From: Desulfamplus magnetovallimortis
GTDB lineage: Bacteria; Desulfobacterota; Desulfobacteria; Desulfobacterales; Desulfobacteraceae
DNA length: 54,126 nucleotides
NCBI RefSeq assembly: GCF_900170035.1
Contig: NZ_LT828548.1
Location: 1 to 54,126, forward strand
Direction of reading: 5' to 3'
Part shown: piece after piece, positions 35,691-43,947 of the stretch
Numbering within the stretch: position 1 is the stretch's first letter
Layout: each line of letters begins with the position of its first letter
Translations under genes and position numbers: made by a program
The notes under the pieces: generated by a model
What the model was told of the DNA's origin: nothing
Database searches by the model: none
The model's input: only the letters and a program-made list of their open reading frames with translations

Positions 35691-35749
35691 TTTTTTAAAT
35701 ACGCTCCCATAATTGATGGTCTTGTAAGAAGTCAAAAATGGTCTTTTTG

Positions 35750-35854
35750 GGCATCCTTCATTTACCGGTTTACACTTTCTGGGATACATGCCCATTTATC
35801 GGGAATTTCCATCAAAAAAGTGTAAACTACTTTTGGGATGATATGAAGGATGCC
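35750..35854 (+). mobile_element. Family 2 MITE-like element, copy D (best preserved)
   Basis: 105 bp, perfect terminal inverted repeats GGCATCCTTCAT and ATGAAGGATGCC, inner inverted GTTTACACTTT and AAAAGTGTAAAC. Perfect 8-bp direct repeats TCTTTTTG flank it (35742-35749 and 35855-35862). It lies 60 bp upstream of the lpxC start, so it displaced or replaced the original promoter region. Confidence 0.88.
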
Positions 35855-35885
35855 TCTTTTTGTTATCAACAAAAAACTTAATTTG

Positions 35886-35939
35886 TTGCAATTTGAAAAA
35901 ATATAAAATTTGTTTCAATTTGAAAAACTATAAAATCTG
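35886..35939 (+). repeat. 27-bp tandem duplication
   Basis: Two adjacent 27-bp units, TTGCAATTTGAAAAAATA.. and TTTCAATTTGAAAAACTA.., with 4 differences. AT-rich, non-coding, in the divergent lpxC/comM gap. Confidence 0.6.
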
Positions 35940-36122
35940 ACTTTTTACGACACAATCATAATTTTTTGTAAGTCATAAATTGTTCAATAGATAATTTTTA
36001 TCTTTTTTTTCATGACTTTGACTGTTTTTTATATATGATTTCAGAAATGAAAGCAAAATAATTGAGAATTTTATTCAGTTCTACTATGATGTTTTCATTG
36101 TAGTTGTTCCTACAGGGCAAAG

Positions 36123-36210
36123 CTATTGTATAACGTACATGGCGGATGACGTGGTTTTGGTAGTGGCGGCTGTAGGGGTCGCCTATTGTATAATGTACAT
36201 GGCGGATGAC
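36123..36210 (+). repeat. Pair of 28-bp direct repeats in front of comM, related to family 3
   Basis: CTATTGTATAACGTACATGG followed by CGGATGAC at 36123-36150 recurs with one change at 36183-36210, start-to-start 60 bp. The second copy continues into CGCCATAATCGAAGAAATGA, which is the reverse complement of the family 3 tail (GGCGGTnATCnGCC hairpin). The repeat ends about 45 nt before the probable comM start. Confidence 0.6.
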
Positions 36211-36253
36211 CGCCATAATCGAAGAAATGAAAAATAATAGGGGTGGATATAGA

Positions 36254-37843
36254 GTGCTTTCAAGGGTTAACAGCAGTGCAGTTGCAGGTATTTCAGGTTA
36301 TAAGGTAGAGGTTGAAGTTGATATTTCATTTGGCCTGCCGGTATTCAACATGGTGGGATTGCCTGAAATAGCAGTTCGGGAGAGTCGTGAGCGTGTCAAG
36401 ACAGCTATCAAAAACTCCGGCTATGCTTTTCCCATGGACAGAATTACAGTCAATCTTGCCCCGGCAGATGTCAAAAAAGAGGGAACAGCTTTTGATCTGC
36501 CTGTGGCAATGGCTATTCTTGCAGCATCAAAAATTGTATCAGGAGAGCATTTCAAGGATTATTTTATTCTGGGAGAACTATCCTTGGATGGCAGGATAAA
36601 ATCGGTTTCAGGAGTGCTTCCATCTGTTCTGTGTGCACGTGAACATGGTGCAAGGGGCGTTATCGTTCCCTTTGAAAGCAGGCTTGAAGCTTCAATGGTA
36701 AAAGGGATTGAGGTGTTGCCTGTTAAATATCTCGGTGAAGTTGTTGAGTTTTTTACAGGTATTCGCAGGATTGAGCCTTTTGCAAGTGATGTCAATGCAA
36801 TTCTGGCATCAGGAGGGGTTTCTGTTGATGGCAGTAAGACAAATCTTTCAGATAATGGGGAAAAAGGCACTGAAGAAGAGCCTTGTGATGTTGGTTCTGC
36901 TCTTGACTATTGTGACGTTGCAGGACAGAGCCATGCTAAAAGAGCACTTGAGATAGCTGCAGCAGGTGGTCATAATATCTGCATGGCAGGGCCTCCTGGT
37001 TCAGGCAAGACAATGCTTGCCCGTCGCATTATTACAATTTTACCTCCTCTTTCATTTAATGAGGCACTGGAAACAACACAGGTCTATTCTGTGGCAGGTC
37101 TTTTAAAGGAAGATATGCCACTTGTCACAAAAAGACCCTTTCGGTCTCCCCATCATACCATTTCATCTCCGGGTCTTGTTGGCGGAGGCCTCAGACCTGA
37201 ACCCGGAGAGGTAAGTCTTGCCCATAACGGTCTCTTGTTCCTGGATGAGCTTCCGGAATTCAAGCGTAATGTCCTTGAAGTACTTCGCCAGCCCCTTGAA
37301 GATGGTGTGATAAGAATTTCAAGGGCAGGTGCAAAGGTTAAGTATCCTTCTGTTTTCATGCTGGTTGCCGCCATGAATCCCTGCCCCTGCGGTTATTTTG
37401 GAGACAGCGTGAGGGATTGTACCTGTACTGAATCCCAGATTCAGCGCTATCGTGCAAGGATTTCAGGGCCTCTTATGGATCGTATTGATATCCATATTCA
37501 AGTACCTGCTGTTTCATATGGCGAGCTTACAGGCAATAGTTGTGCTGAAACATCTTCGCAGATCCGCAAAAGGGTCATGGCTGCAAGAGATATTCAGATC
37601 CACCGTTTCAAAGGCAAATCTGTTTTCTGCAACTCCGGAATGGGTTCAAGGGATATAAAGATATTTTGTGAAATGGAAACAGCTGCCTCCTCTATACTTG
37701 AGATGGCAGTTGATAGGTTGGGGCTGTCGGCAAGGGCATACAGTCGAGTGTTGAAGGTGGCAAGAACAATTGCTGATCTTGATGGCTCTGATGAGATTCT
37801 CAGACAGCATGTTGCAGAGGCGGTACAATACCGGGAATTGTGA
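36254..37843 (+). CDS. comM: YifB/ComM family Mg-chelatase-like AAA+ ATPase
   Basis: 530 residues from GTG 36254, chosen since the family begins L-x-R-V-x-S-x-A-x-x-G (here LSRVNSSAVAGISGYKVEVE) and AGGGG lies 9 nt upstream; the frame is open to ATG 36206. N-terminal Lon-like domain (FNMVGLPEIAVRESRERVKT), AAA+ core with Walker A AGPPGSGKTMLARR and Walker B LLFLDELPEF, SPHHTISSPGLVGGG, a CPCGYFGD zinc-type motif and a C-terminal lid. ComM helicases promote branch migration during integration of incoming DNA. The gene is single, bounded by repeats. Confidence 0.92.
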   Translation: MLSRVNSSAVAGISGYKVEVEVDISFGLPVFNMVGLPEIAVRESRERVKTAIKNSGYAFPMDRITVNLAPADVKKEGTAFDLPVAMAILAASKIVSGEHFKDYFILGELSLDGRIKSVSGVLPSVLCAREHGARGVIVPFESRLEASMVKGIEVLPVKYLGEVVEFFTGIRRIEPFASDVNAILASGGVSVDGSKTNLSDNGEKGTEEEPCDVGSALDYCDVAGQSHAKRALEIAAAGGHNICMAGPPGSGKTMLARRIITILPPLSFNEALETTQVYSVAGLLKEDMPLVTKRPFRSPHHTISSPGLVGGGLRPEPGEVSLAHNGLLFLDELPEFKRNVLEVLRQPLEDGVIRISRAGAKVKYPSVFMLVAAMNPCPCGYFGDSVRDCTCTESQIQRYRARISGPLMDRIDIHIQVPAVSYGELTGNSCAETSSQIRKRVMAARDIQIHRFKGKSVFCNSGMGSRDIKIFCEMETAASSILEMAVDRLGLSARAYSRVLKVARTIADLDGSDEILRQHVAEAVQYREL

Positions 37844-37934
37844 AAAGTGTAATACGAGCTTGGTTCTGACGGATATTTTTAGCTTTGACAATGCAATAGG
37901 TTGGAAGGTGGGCTTATAATGCAGCCAAAAGGAT

Positions 37935-38318
37935 TCAGGCAATGTTGAGAAGATCAAGAATCTTCTGGTGAAGTACTCCGAATTTATAGGGTTTGACCAC
38001 GTAATCATCAGCACCCATGGCTTTGCCGTTAACTACATCCTTGACTTGTGCCTTGGCTGTAAGAAATATAACAGGGATATTTTTTGTGCGATCGTCTTTT
38101 TTTAATCTTTTAATAACTTCATATCCATCCATTTTGGGCATCATGATATCCAGAAGAACAAGGTCAAGAGGTTTCACTGGGCTGAATGCATAATCAAGTG
38201 CTGCCTGACCGCTGTCGGCTGTTACCACATCAAAACCCTCTTTTTTCAGGCTGAATCTCAGAATATTTCTGATCTGCCGCATGTCATCAACGATGAGAAT
38301 CGTCCTGTTTTTTTTCAT
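37935..38318 (-). CDS. Single-domain response regulator
   Basis: 127 residues, receiver domain only. Acidic pocket LIVDDMRQIRNILRF, phospho-Asp in LVLLDIMMPKMDG, Thr/Lys switch residues in PVIFLTAK and VVKPY. No output domain. Downstream of the HDOD and histidine kinase genes on the same strand (93 nt after the kinase), so it is the likely phosphate acceptor of that kinase. Confidence 0.92.
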   Translation of the reverse strand: MKKNRTILIVDDMRQIRNILRFSLKKEGFDVVTADSGQAALDYAFSPVKPLDLVLLDIMMPKMDGYEVIKRLKKDDRTKNIPVIFLTAKAQVKDVVNGKAMGADDYVVKPYKFGVLHQKILDLLNIA

Positions 38319-38411
38319 TTACTTATTCACTCCGGTCTGTGGTTTTTGAAGATTTATGGGGGAGTTTTTAATTTTTTCGGTTATGCTTTTTTTATGGTAA
38401 GGAGGGTTTGT

Positions 38412-40040
38412 TTATGTCTCGTTTTCATCATCAACGGCATTGCATGGAAAACCAATGCTGAAAACAGAACCCTTGCCAGATTCACTTTTTACAGTAATAT
38501 CTCCGCCATGTGACTCCATGATATGTTTTACAATGGGAAGTCCAAGGCCGGTCCCTGCAATTTCATATTTATCAGAATTATCAACTCTGAAGAATTTGTC
38601 AAATATATGGTGAAGATTTTCCTGATCTATGCCTATCCCCTGGTCTGAAACATGACACCAGAGCTTTCCTTTTTCCGGAACAACATTAATTTCTATTGTA
38701 CCTCCTTCCGGAGAAAACTTAATGGCATTATTAAGAAGATTTATAATTACCTGGGTAACCTTGTCCCTGTCCGCATATATTACAGGCAGATTTGAAGGGA
38801 TCTTTGTTATGATCTTGTGGCGGCTGTCCCGTTTTCCCATGGTGGCGGTAACTGAATATATAACATCCGAAAGTAAAACAGAAGTGAGAGTCAGTTCAAA
38901 CTTTCCTGATTCAATTCTGGATATGTCAAGAAGATCATTGACAAGAAGCGTTAGGCGATCTGTCTCTTCATTGATCACCGAGAGAAAATCCCTCTGTGTT
39001 TCATGGTCATCAGGTTCAACCTGATCAAGAATTGCCTCTACATAGGATTTGATTATGCTCAGGGGGGTTCTCAGCTCATGGGAAACATTGGAGACAAATT
39101 CATTTTTAAGCTCGTCAAGCTGTGTCAGGCGCTGAATCTCCTTTGATGCCATCATGTCACGAAAAATAAAGATAATGCCTGTTGTCTCATCTTTTTCATC
39201 TGTTATAAGCGACGCTGTGATGCCAAGCCTTATTGCAAAATCCCTGAAGGGGTTGTGTTCAAACTTCTTTTCAAGGACAAACCCGTCTTCCAGCAGTCTT
39301 GATTTAAGATTATTAATGATAGTTACAAGTTCCCTGCTCAGAACTGTCCTGTAGTTTTTTCCTGTAAGATCAGCACTCTGTATGGCAAGCATTGCTGTGG
39401 CATTTTTGTTGACAAGCGTTATATTATCAGACATGTCAATGGTGATGATGCCGCTGTTTATACTCTCCACAATATTTGCAATATGTTTTTTTGACCTGTC
39501 AAGTCTTGAGTACAGGTTCTGGTTTTCAATGGCAATTGCTGTCTGGTCTGCAATAAAAGAGAGTATTGTCTGGTTGGTTTTATTAAAAATGCTGTCTCCT
39601 GCATCAGAGATAATGAGAAGAAAGCCTATTTGTTCCTGGGTGCCCTGAAGCGGCAGAATACTATGCCGTTCATGCTCCGGACTTCCGGTTTCAGAAGGAG
39701 GAATTGATATCCACCTTTTTTCCTTGAAGACCCATTTTATGATCTCTTTGTCAGGTCGATTGATGTTTTTTTCTTCAAAAAATACGTTTTCACCTTGTCT
39801 CGCCTTAAGAAGTGTGTATTCCCTTGAGTTTCTGTTGTAAATAAAGAGTGCTGCATATTTGTAATTAATTATCTCTTTTACAATATCAAGAAATTTGCTT
39901 ATGATCTCTTCAAAATCAAATCCTGAAACAATGCCTTTGCTTATATCCTGGAGAATAGTCAGAAGATCAATCTGTTCCGTAAGCCCATAGATGGTATCAC
40001 GCAGGAACTGAATATCAGTCTGAAGAGGTTTTATGCTCAT
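38412..40040 (-). CDS. GAF-PAS soluble sensor histidine kinase
   Basis: 542 residues, no membrane helices. GAF domain about 25-180 (FDFEEIISKFLDIVKEIINY; QTILSFIADQTAIAIENQNL), PAS about 185-300 (SINSGIITIDMSDNITLVN), HisKA about 310-380 with FVSNVSHELRTPLSIIKSY, HATPase_c with N box NLLNNAIKFSPEGG, DQGIGID and GTGLGLPIVKHI. A PhoR/WalK-like core. Starts 28 nt after the HDOD gene and is followed by the receiver gene: an HDOD-kinase-receiver operon. Confidence 0.92.
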   Translation of the reverse strand: MSIKPLQTDIQFLRDTIYGLTEQIDLLTILQDISKGIVSGFDFEEIISKFLDIVKEIINYKYAALFIYNRNSREYTLLKARQGENVFFEEKNINRPDKEIIKWVFKEKRWISIPPSETGSPEHERHSILPLQGTQEQIGFLLIISDAGDSIFNKTNQTILSFIADQTAIAIENQNLYSRLDRSKKHIANIVESINSGIITIDMSDNITLVNKNATAMLAIQSADLTGKNYRTVLSRELVTIINNLKSRLLEDGFVLEKKFEHNPFRDFAIRLGITASLITDEKDETTGIIFIFRDMMASKEIQRLTQLDELKNEFVSNVSHELRTPLSIIKSYVEAILDQVEPDDHETQRDFLSVINEETDRLTLLVNDLLDISRIESGKFELTLTSVLLSDVIYSVTATMGKRDSRHKIITKIPSNLPVIYADRDKVTQVIINLLNNAIKFSPEGGTIEINVVPEKGKLWCHVSDQGIGIDQENLHHIFDKFFRVDNSDKYEIAGTGLGLPIVKHIMESHGGDITVKSESGKGSVFSIGFPCNAVDDENET

Positions 40041-40067
40041 ATGATTATAATCTCCATGGGTTTGGGG

Positions 40068-40919
40068 CTATACTTCCAGAAATTCCGTTGCTTTTTCGTA
40101 CTCGTCTTCAATTTTAAAAAATATTTTTTTCAGGATTTGAGTATTGAGATTCATCATTTTCCATGACTCCTGGCATACGACAGGAACCTGAGTATCTCCT
40201 CCGTTGCCAAGGTTTATGGTGCGACAGAGGATATCTGCAAGGTGTACAATGGAAGATATCCTGAGAGAATTATAATCCTTTGCAGGGTTGTGGTGATAGC
40301 GGATTACCTTGATAAGAGCAGGTGGAAGATTCCATTTGTCAGCAATAAGACTTCCAACTGCGGTGTGTGTGAATCCGAAAAGCTCCTGTTCCGCATCAAT
40401 GATAAGCATATCTTTTTCAAGGGCCAGGGCAATTGCCTGGTTATACTCTTCATGGATATATGTGTTCATTACAATTTTGCCAAGATCGTGAAGAAGCCCC
40501 CATATAAAAGCCTCTTCAGAATTCTTTATACCTTCTTTTTTTGCAAGGAGTTTAGAGGTGATGCCACAGGCAAGGGAGTGTTTCCAGAACGCTTTCAGGT
40601 CAAAAAGTGAATCCTTTTTGCCGGAATTCAGGGTAGAGTTGAGGGATGTGGATAGGACAATATTTCTGATATTTGTGAAGCCAAGGATAATAATTGCCTG
40701 ATTGATGGTGGTTATTTTTCTTGGAAATCCATAGAACGCAGAATTGGCGGTCTTCAGCACCCTTGATGTGAGAGCCTGATCCTGTGATATTGCGTCTGCA
40801 ACCTGAAGGGCTGACACCGTGGGGTTCTGGGTGAGCTGAATTACATTGCTGGCAACAACCGGAAGTGTGGCAAGATCCCTTATTTTCAGCAGTTTTTTCT
40901 TTAGATGTTCACGATTCAT
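40068..40919 (-). CDS. HDOD domain signalling protein
   Basis: 283 residues. The HDOD domain spans about 15-210: DLATLPVVASNVIQLTQNP, DAISQDQALTSRVLKTANSA, FYGFPRKITTINQAIIILGF, and FIWGLLHDLGKIV, WNLPPALIKVIRYHHNP. HDOD proteins are signalling or regulatory proteins related to HD phosphohydrolases; an HD pair is present here (LLHDLGK), so catalysis cannot be excluded. First large gene of the operon with the GAF-PAS kinase and receiver. Its start codon lies inside the end of a small upstream ORF (11-nt overlap). Confidence 0.88.
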   Translation of the reverse strand: MNREHLKKKLLKIRDLATLPVVASNVIQLTQNPTVSALQVADAISQDQALTSRVLKTANSAFYGFPRKITTINQAIIILGFTNIRNIVLSTSLNSTLNSGKKDSLFDLKAFWKHSLACGITSKLLAKKEGIKNSEEAFIWGLLHDLGKIVMNTYIHEEYNQAIALALEKDMLIIDAEQELFGFTHTAVGSLIADKWNLPPALIKVIRYHHNPAKDYNSLRISSIVHLADILCRTINLGNGGDTQVPVVCQESWKMMNLNTQILKKIFFKIEDEYEKATEFLEV

Positions 40920-41082
40920 TGGCCTCTTTTTCAGCTATATACTGCTTTGCCGCCTTTAGAATTTTCTCCATCATCGGGTTCTCTTTATGTACTTTAAATT
41001 TTGCATTGAGTTCAGCCATCTTTATCTGAAAAGGCGAAAGCTGGGTGGTTTGCTTTTTTTTATCTGTACCGGTTTTCTGCAA
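40909..41082 (-). CDS. Small basic ORF upstream of and overlapping the HDOD gene
   Basis: An open frame runs from TTG 41082 (57 residues) or ATG 41019 (36 residues: MAELNAKFKVHKENPMMEKI, then a helical tail) to TGA 40909, overlapping the HDOD ATG by 11 nt. That overlap fits translational coupling. The sequence is Lys/Gln-rich and helical, unlike the surrounding repeat DNA. SD is weak for either start. No family recognised; it could also be a leader of the operon. Confidence 0.4.
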   Translation of the reverse strand: MQKTGTDKKKQTTQLSPFQIKMAELNAKFKVHKENPMMEKILKAAKQYIAEKEANES

Positions 41083-41121
41083 AGTATAGTTTCCAAGGTT
41101 TTTGGGTTTTATAGTTTTTTA

Positions 41122-41227
41122 GGCATCCTTCGTTTGCCGCTTTACACTTTTAAGAGAAGGCTTCCCTTTATTCGGATGTGTTTTTCCGAAAAGTGTAAAG
41201 TACTTTGAGGGGTGTATGAAAGATGCC
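41122..41227 (+). mobile_element. Family 2 MITE-like element, copy E
   Basis: 106 bp, ends GGCATCCTTCGT and ATGAAAGATGCC, inner CTTTACACTTTT and AAAAGTGTAAAG. Perfect 8-bp direct repeats GTTTTTTA flank it (41114-41121 and 41228-41235). The right-hand duplicate is the first part of the covarying-hairpin repeat, so family 2 inserted exactly at the edge of that older repeat. Confidence 0.88.
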
Positions 41228-41312
41228 GTTTTTTACCGTGAAAATGGATACGAATTTTCATATTCGGGGGTGGCGGTAAAGACAAGGCATGCTTTGTCTT
41301 TACTGTCATGAG
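41228..41312 (+). repeat. Covarying-hairpin repeat, fourth copy, with a different second hairpin
   Basis: TTTTTTACCG, stem TGAAAAT (41239-41245), loop GGATACGA, stem ATTTTCA (41254-41260), TATTCGGGGGTGGCG, then a perfect 10-bp hairpin GTAAAGACAA-ggcatgct-TTGTCTTTAC (41276-41303) and GTCATGAG. Compared with 3274, the first stem has a compensated G-C to A-T change while the second hairpin is an unrelated sequence. The second hairpin resembles one at about 53289-53315. Confidence 0.6.
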
Positions 41313-41315
41313 TGT

Positions 41316-41888
41316 TTACCTGAATTTAACTTTATAATATATTTCTGCAAGGGGAATTTCGCAAGCTATTGATTCGATTTTAATACTCTGCTCAATGCTT
41401 GTGTAAGATGTATAAATCCAGTTTTTATTGTTGATCTTTTTAAATTTTGTAATATCGCAAGAGTATTGAGAAACAAGAATATACTCCTCAAGGGAGGGAA
41501 TGAGCTGGTAGTGAGTGAATTTTAATCCTCTGTCATATGCCTCTGTTGAGTCAGACAGAATTTCAATAATAACCACTGGATTTAGAAGCGAATCAAGTTC
41601 ATCTTCAAGTAGTTCCATTTTATCACAGGCCACAACAACATCTGGATAAGTATATTTTTCAATTCCTTCAATCTTTATCCTTTTGTCCCCTGCAAATACC
41701 ATACAGGAAGTCTCCTTGAGAAGATTTCCCAACTCTCTGACAATATTGGAACTTATAACTGTATGGTTATGTCTTGCCCCTACCATTGCAAAGATTTCGC
41801 CATCAAAATATTCATGCCTTATTTCTGAATCTTTTTCAAACAGGAGATATTCTTCTGGTGTAACTCTTTTTTTCTGCTGAGGTATCAA
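41316..41888 (-). CDS. Uma2-family (DUF820) PD-(D/E)XK nuclease-like protein
   Basis: 190 residues from TTG 41888 with AGGGGAA 8 nt upstream. Family pattern: T-P-E-E-Y-L-x-F-E (VTPEEYLLFEKDSE), HEYFDGEIFAMVGA, HN-H-x-x-I-S, YPDVVVACDKMELLE and NPVVIIEILSDSTEAYDRG, giving the putative D...E-x-L catalytic acids, and KF-x-x-Y-x-x-I-P-S-L-E-E-Y. Uma2 genes are usually multicopy in their hosts and the role is unknown; they are not shown to be restriction enzymes. Monocistronic here. Confidence 0.88.
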   Translation of the reverse strand: MIPQQKKRVTPEEYLLFEKDSEIRHEYFDGEIFAMVGARHNHTVISSNIVRELGNLLKETSCMVFAGDKRIKIEGIEKYTYPDVVVACDKMELLEDELDSLLNPVVIIEILSDSTEAYDRGLKFTHYQLIPSLEEYILVSQYSCDITKFKKINNKNWIYTSYTSIEQSIKIESIACEIPLAEIYYKVKFR

Positions 41889-42014
41889 TTCATAATTCCC
41901 CTTGTTCTTTTAAGGTTTGATTGTCGGGTAGAAAATGCCTTGAACCTTTGAAAAGCCTTAAAAGTCACCCGACAGTTTAAATTTTAAGAAGCACTCTTGC
42001 CTGAAAAAAACTTA

Positions 42015-43145
42015 TCAACATTTCCCAAATGAACAGGAGGGGAACCTGCATGGAGAGCAGTCAAGACAAAGCCCGCCATGGGAAAGGGCAGCAAGATCCC
42101 TTGCTCCGGGTTTTTCACCTGCAAGCAGGCGAGGCAATATAAGATCAAATATGGTTATTCTATGGAACAGGCCACAGGCAGGCAGACCCATTACCGGTAT
42201 ATTGCCTTTGTATCCAAGAAGAAACATTGCCCCGGGAAGAACTGCCGATGAATAGTGGAGTTCATCAAAGCCCGCTCTCTTTATTCCAACCCTGGTTACA
42301 TCGTCGGGGTCAACGGACATGCCGCCGGTTGTAATGATCATCTCTGTATCTTTATCCAGGTACTCTTGCACCTTTGAGGCAATCATTTCAGGGTTGTCGG
42401 GCAGGATGATTTTTTCTTCAAGGGATGCACCGTACTGAACAAGTTTTGCTTTTACAATACCTTCAAAACGATCCTGAATTAAGCCTTCATATACCTCATT
42501 GCCTGTTATTACAAGGCGAACCTTCATTGGATTGAAAACTTTCACCGAGAGCAGTGGATAATTGGAAGAGTCCTTTGCAACCATTATTGCCCTGTCAAGC
42601 TCACTGCGATTGATTACAAGGGGAATTGCCCTTGTTGCACCCACATTCTGACCGGCTTTTACAGGTGTATTATTGTGGATTGTGGCAGCCATTACATCCG
42701 GAACCATGTTGAAATCAACAAGAGCATCCACATTGATTTTTAAAAGTCCAGGATATGATGCTTTAAGCTGAAGCTTGCCTTCGCTTGGATTGCCGCTGAA
42801 GGTTATACCAGGCCCTGCAAGGGCTGATGCAAGTTCCATTACAGCGTCATCTTCATGTATCTGATCTTTTTCAAGATCCATAACATAGAGATTGTTTTTT
42901 CCAAGACGCATCAGGTGACATATATCTTCATGCCTGACCAGATCCCCTCTTTTGAAGGCAGGCCCCTTGAACTCTCCCGGGCGGATTTCTGTTATGTCGT
43001 GGGCAACTCTTGTACCTACAGCCTGGCTTACAGGTATTGTTTTTAAGCCTGAAAAGTGGCTTGAGCTTTTTGCAGAAGAGCAATCTGTGGGACACTGATC
43101 TTCTGTTCCGGTTGTTTTATCCATATCATGAACGCACATTGACAT
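42015..43145 (-). CDS. Molybdopterin-binding protein, MoeA/MogA-like
   Basis: 376 residues from ATG 43145 (AAGGAG 3 nt upstream) or ATG 43139 (9 nt); the open frame reaches 43184. The MoCF/MPT-binding domain is in the C-terminal half: KVRLVITGNEVYEG, DRFEGIVKAKL, EMIITTGGMSVDPDDVTRVG, and GNIPVMGLPACGLFHRITIFDLILPRLLAG. The N-terminal 150 residues (PVSQAVGTRVAHDITEIRPG; FKGPAFKRGDLV) are like the SAF-type part of such proteins in sulfate reducers. The tail has a Cys-rich end (CLDCSPCRFPSCSFGKC) that could bind metal. It overlaps the FmdE-family gene by 20 nt. Likely job: insertion or handling of molybdenum/tungsten cofactor. Confidence 0.82.
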   Translation of the reverse strand: MSMCVHDMDKTTGTEDQCPTDCSSAKSSSHFSGLKTIPVSQAVGTRVAHDITEIRPGEFKGPAFKRGDLVRHEDICHLMRLGKNNLYVMDLEKDQIHEDDAVMELASALAGPGITFSGNPSEGKLQLKASYPGLLKINVDALVDFNMVPDVMAATIHNNTPVKAGQNVGATRAIPLVINRSELDRAIMVAKDSSNYPLLSVKVFNPMKVRLVITGNEVYEGLIQDRFEGIVKAKLVQYGASLEEKIILPDNPEMIASKVQEYLDKDTEMIITTGGMSVDPDDVTRVGIKRAGFDELHYSSAVLPGAMFLLGYKGNIPVMGLPACGLFHRITIFDLILPRLLAGEKPGARDLAALSHGGLCLDCSPCRFPSCSFGKC

Positions 43146-43737
43146 TTTCTCCTTCTGTAATAGTATAATAGCTTCCAAAGGCACATGGTCTGCAAAGAAT
43201 CTGGTTCTTTTTTAAAACTTCCCGTTTGTCTCTCACAACTGTTCCGCACTTTGCACATAGTGCCTTGAATCTGGTTGGACCAGGATAATCAGATGCAGGG
43301 ATATCAACAGTGACTTTCTGTATGGTAAAAAGCTCTTTGTCCGACATTCTTTTGTATCCTTCAAGCTGTCGGAGTTTTTTTTCCCTGATTTCAGGTGCAT
43401 ATTTGTCAGCAAGCTCACGTGATTCTTCTGTGGATTCAATTCTGAAGGCTTGCATGGTTTCAAGATTTACAAATGTTGCAGCCATGATTCCGTTATCCAC
43501 AAATTTAAGTGATCGCCTGCCAAGTTTTACGCCTGTGACATAGGCAATGGCATCTGTTGCGCATCGGTCAATTTCAACATATACAATTATTTTTTTGATC
43601 TGGGGCATGTTGGAAGGTTCATCCAGACCTATGAGATTGCAACCAAGCATTGCCATTCTGACACCGATTACCTGGCCTGCACAAAGATGGCCGTGGTGAG
43701 CTGCTGAACCATTCAGAAGGGTTTCAAAATCCTGCAT
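43126..43737 (-). CDS. FmdE-family protein with C-terminal zinc ribbon
   Basis: 203 residues. Family signature HHGHLCAGQVIGVRMAMLG, EIDRCATDAIAYVTGVKLGR and LKFVDNGIMAATFVNLET; C-terminal CAKCGTVVRDKREV..CRPCA zinc ribbon (about 172-195). FmdE was named for its link to formylmethanofuran dehydrogenase, but bacterial members are scattered and thought to concern molybdenum/tungsten enzymes. First gene of a two-gene operon with the molybdopterin-binding protein; divergent from a ModE-like regulator across a 335-bp gap. Confidence 0.86.
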   Translation of the reverse strand: MQDFETLLNGSAAHHGHLCAGQVIGVRMAMLGCNLIGLDEPSNMPQIKKIIVYVEIDRCATDAIAYVTGVKLGRRSLKFVDNGIMAATFVNLETMQAFRIESTEESRELADKYAPEIREKKLRQLEGYKRMSDKELFTIQKVTVDIPASDYPGPTRFKALCAKCGTVVRDKREVLKKNQILCRPCAFGSYYTITEGENVNVRS

Positions 43738-43784
43738 TTTTTCTGCTCGCTTTTCAAAAAGTTAATTTATTTGGATGTACAATC

Positions 43785-43920
43785 ACAATCGACATTTTGT
43801 TATATTTGTCTGAATCAGAATACCCTGGATGAAAAGGATGTTCATATTAAATAGCCCTGCCTTATCTCTGATTCAGATATTATTGACAAGGCTCAAAAGA
43901 TCATATGTGTCGTTTTTGAG
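43785..43920 (-). mobile_element. Family 1 MITE-like element, degenerate copy
   Basis: CACAATCGACATTTTGTTAT, GTCTGAATCAGAATACCC, CTGCCTTATC, TGATTCAGATATTATTGACA, AGGCTCAAAAGATCATATGT, GTCGTTTTTGAG: the family 1 order with losses, about 136 bp. Hexamer duplicates are not visible. It fills the fmdE side of the fmdE/ModE intergenic region. Confidence 0.6.
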
Positions 43921-43947
43921 GATACAGCAGATCTGTGTTACTATAGT

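Noticed and set aside
35691-35795. Longer N-terminus for LpxC
   Set aside because: Its first 19 codons translate the family 2 element; LpxC proteins start close to the GTG at 35690.
41316-41888. Uma2 protein as part of a restriction or defence island
   Set aside because: No methylase, specificity subunit or other defence gene nearby; Uma2 genes are common singletons.
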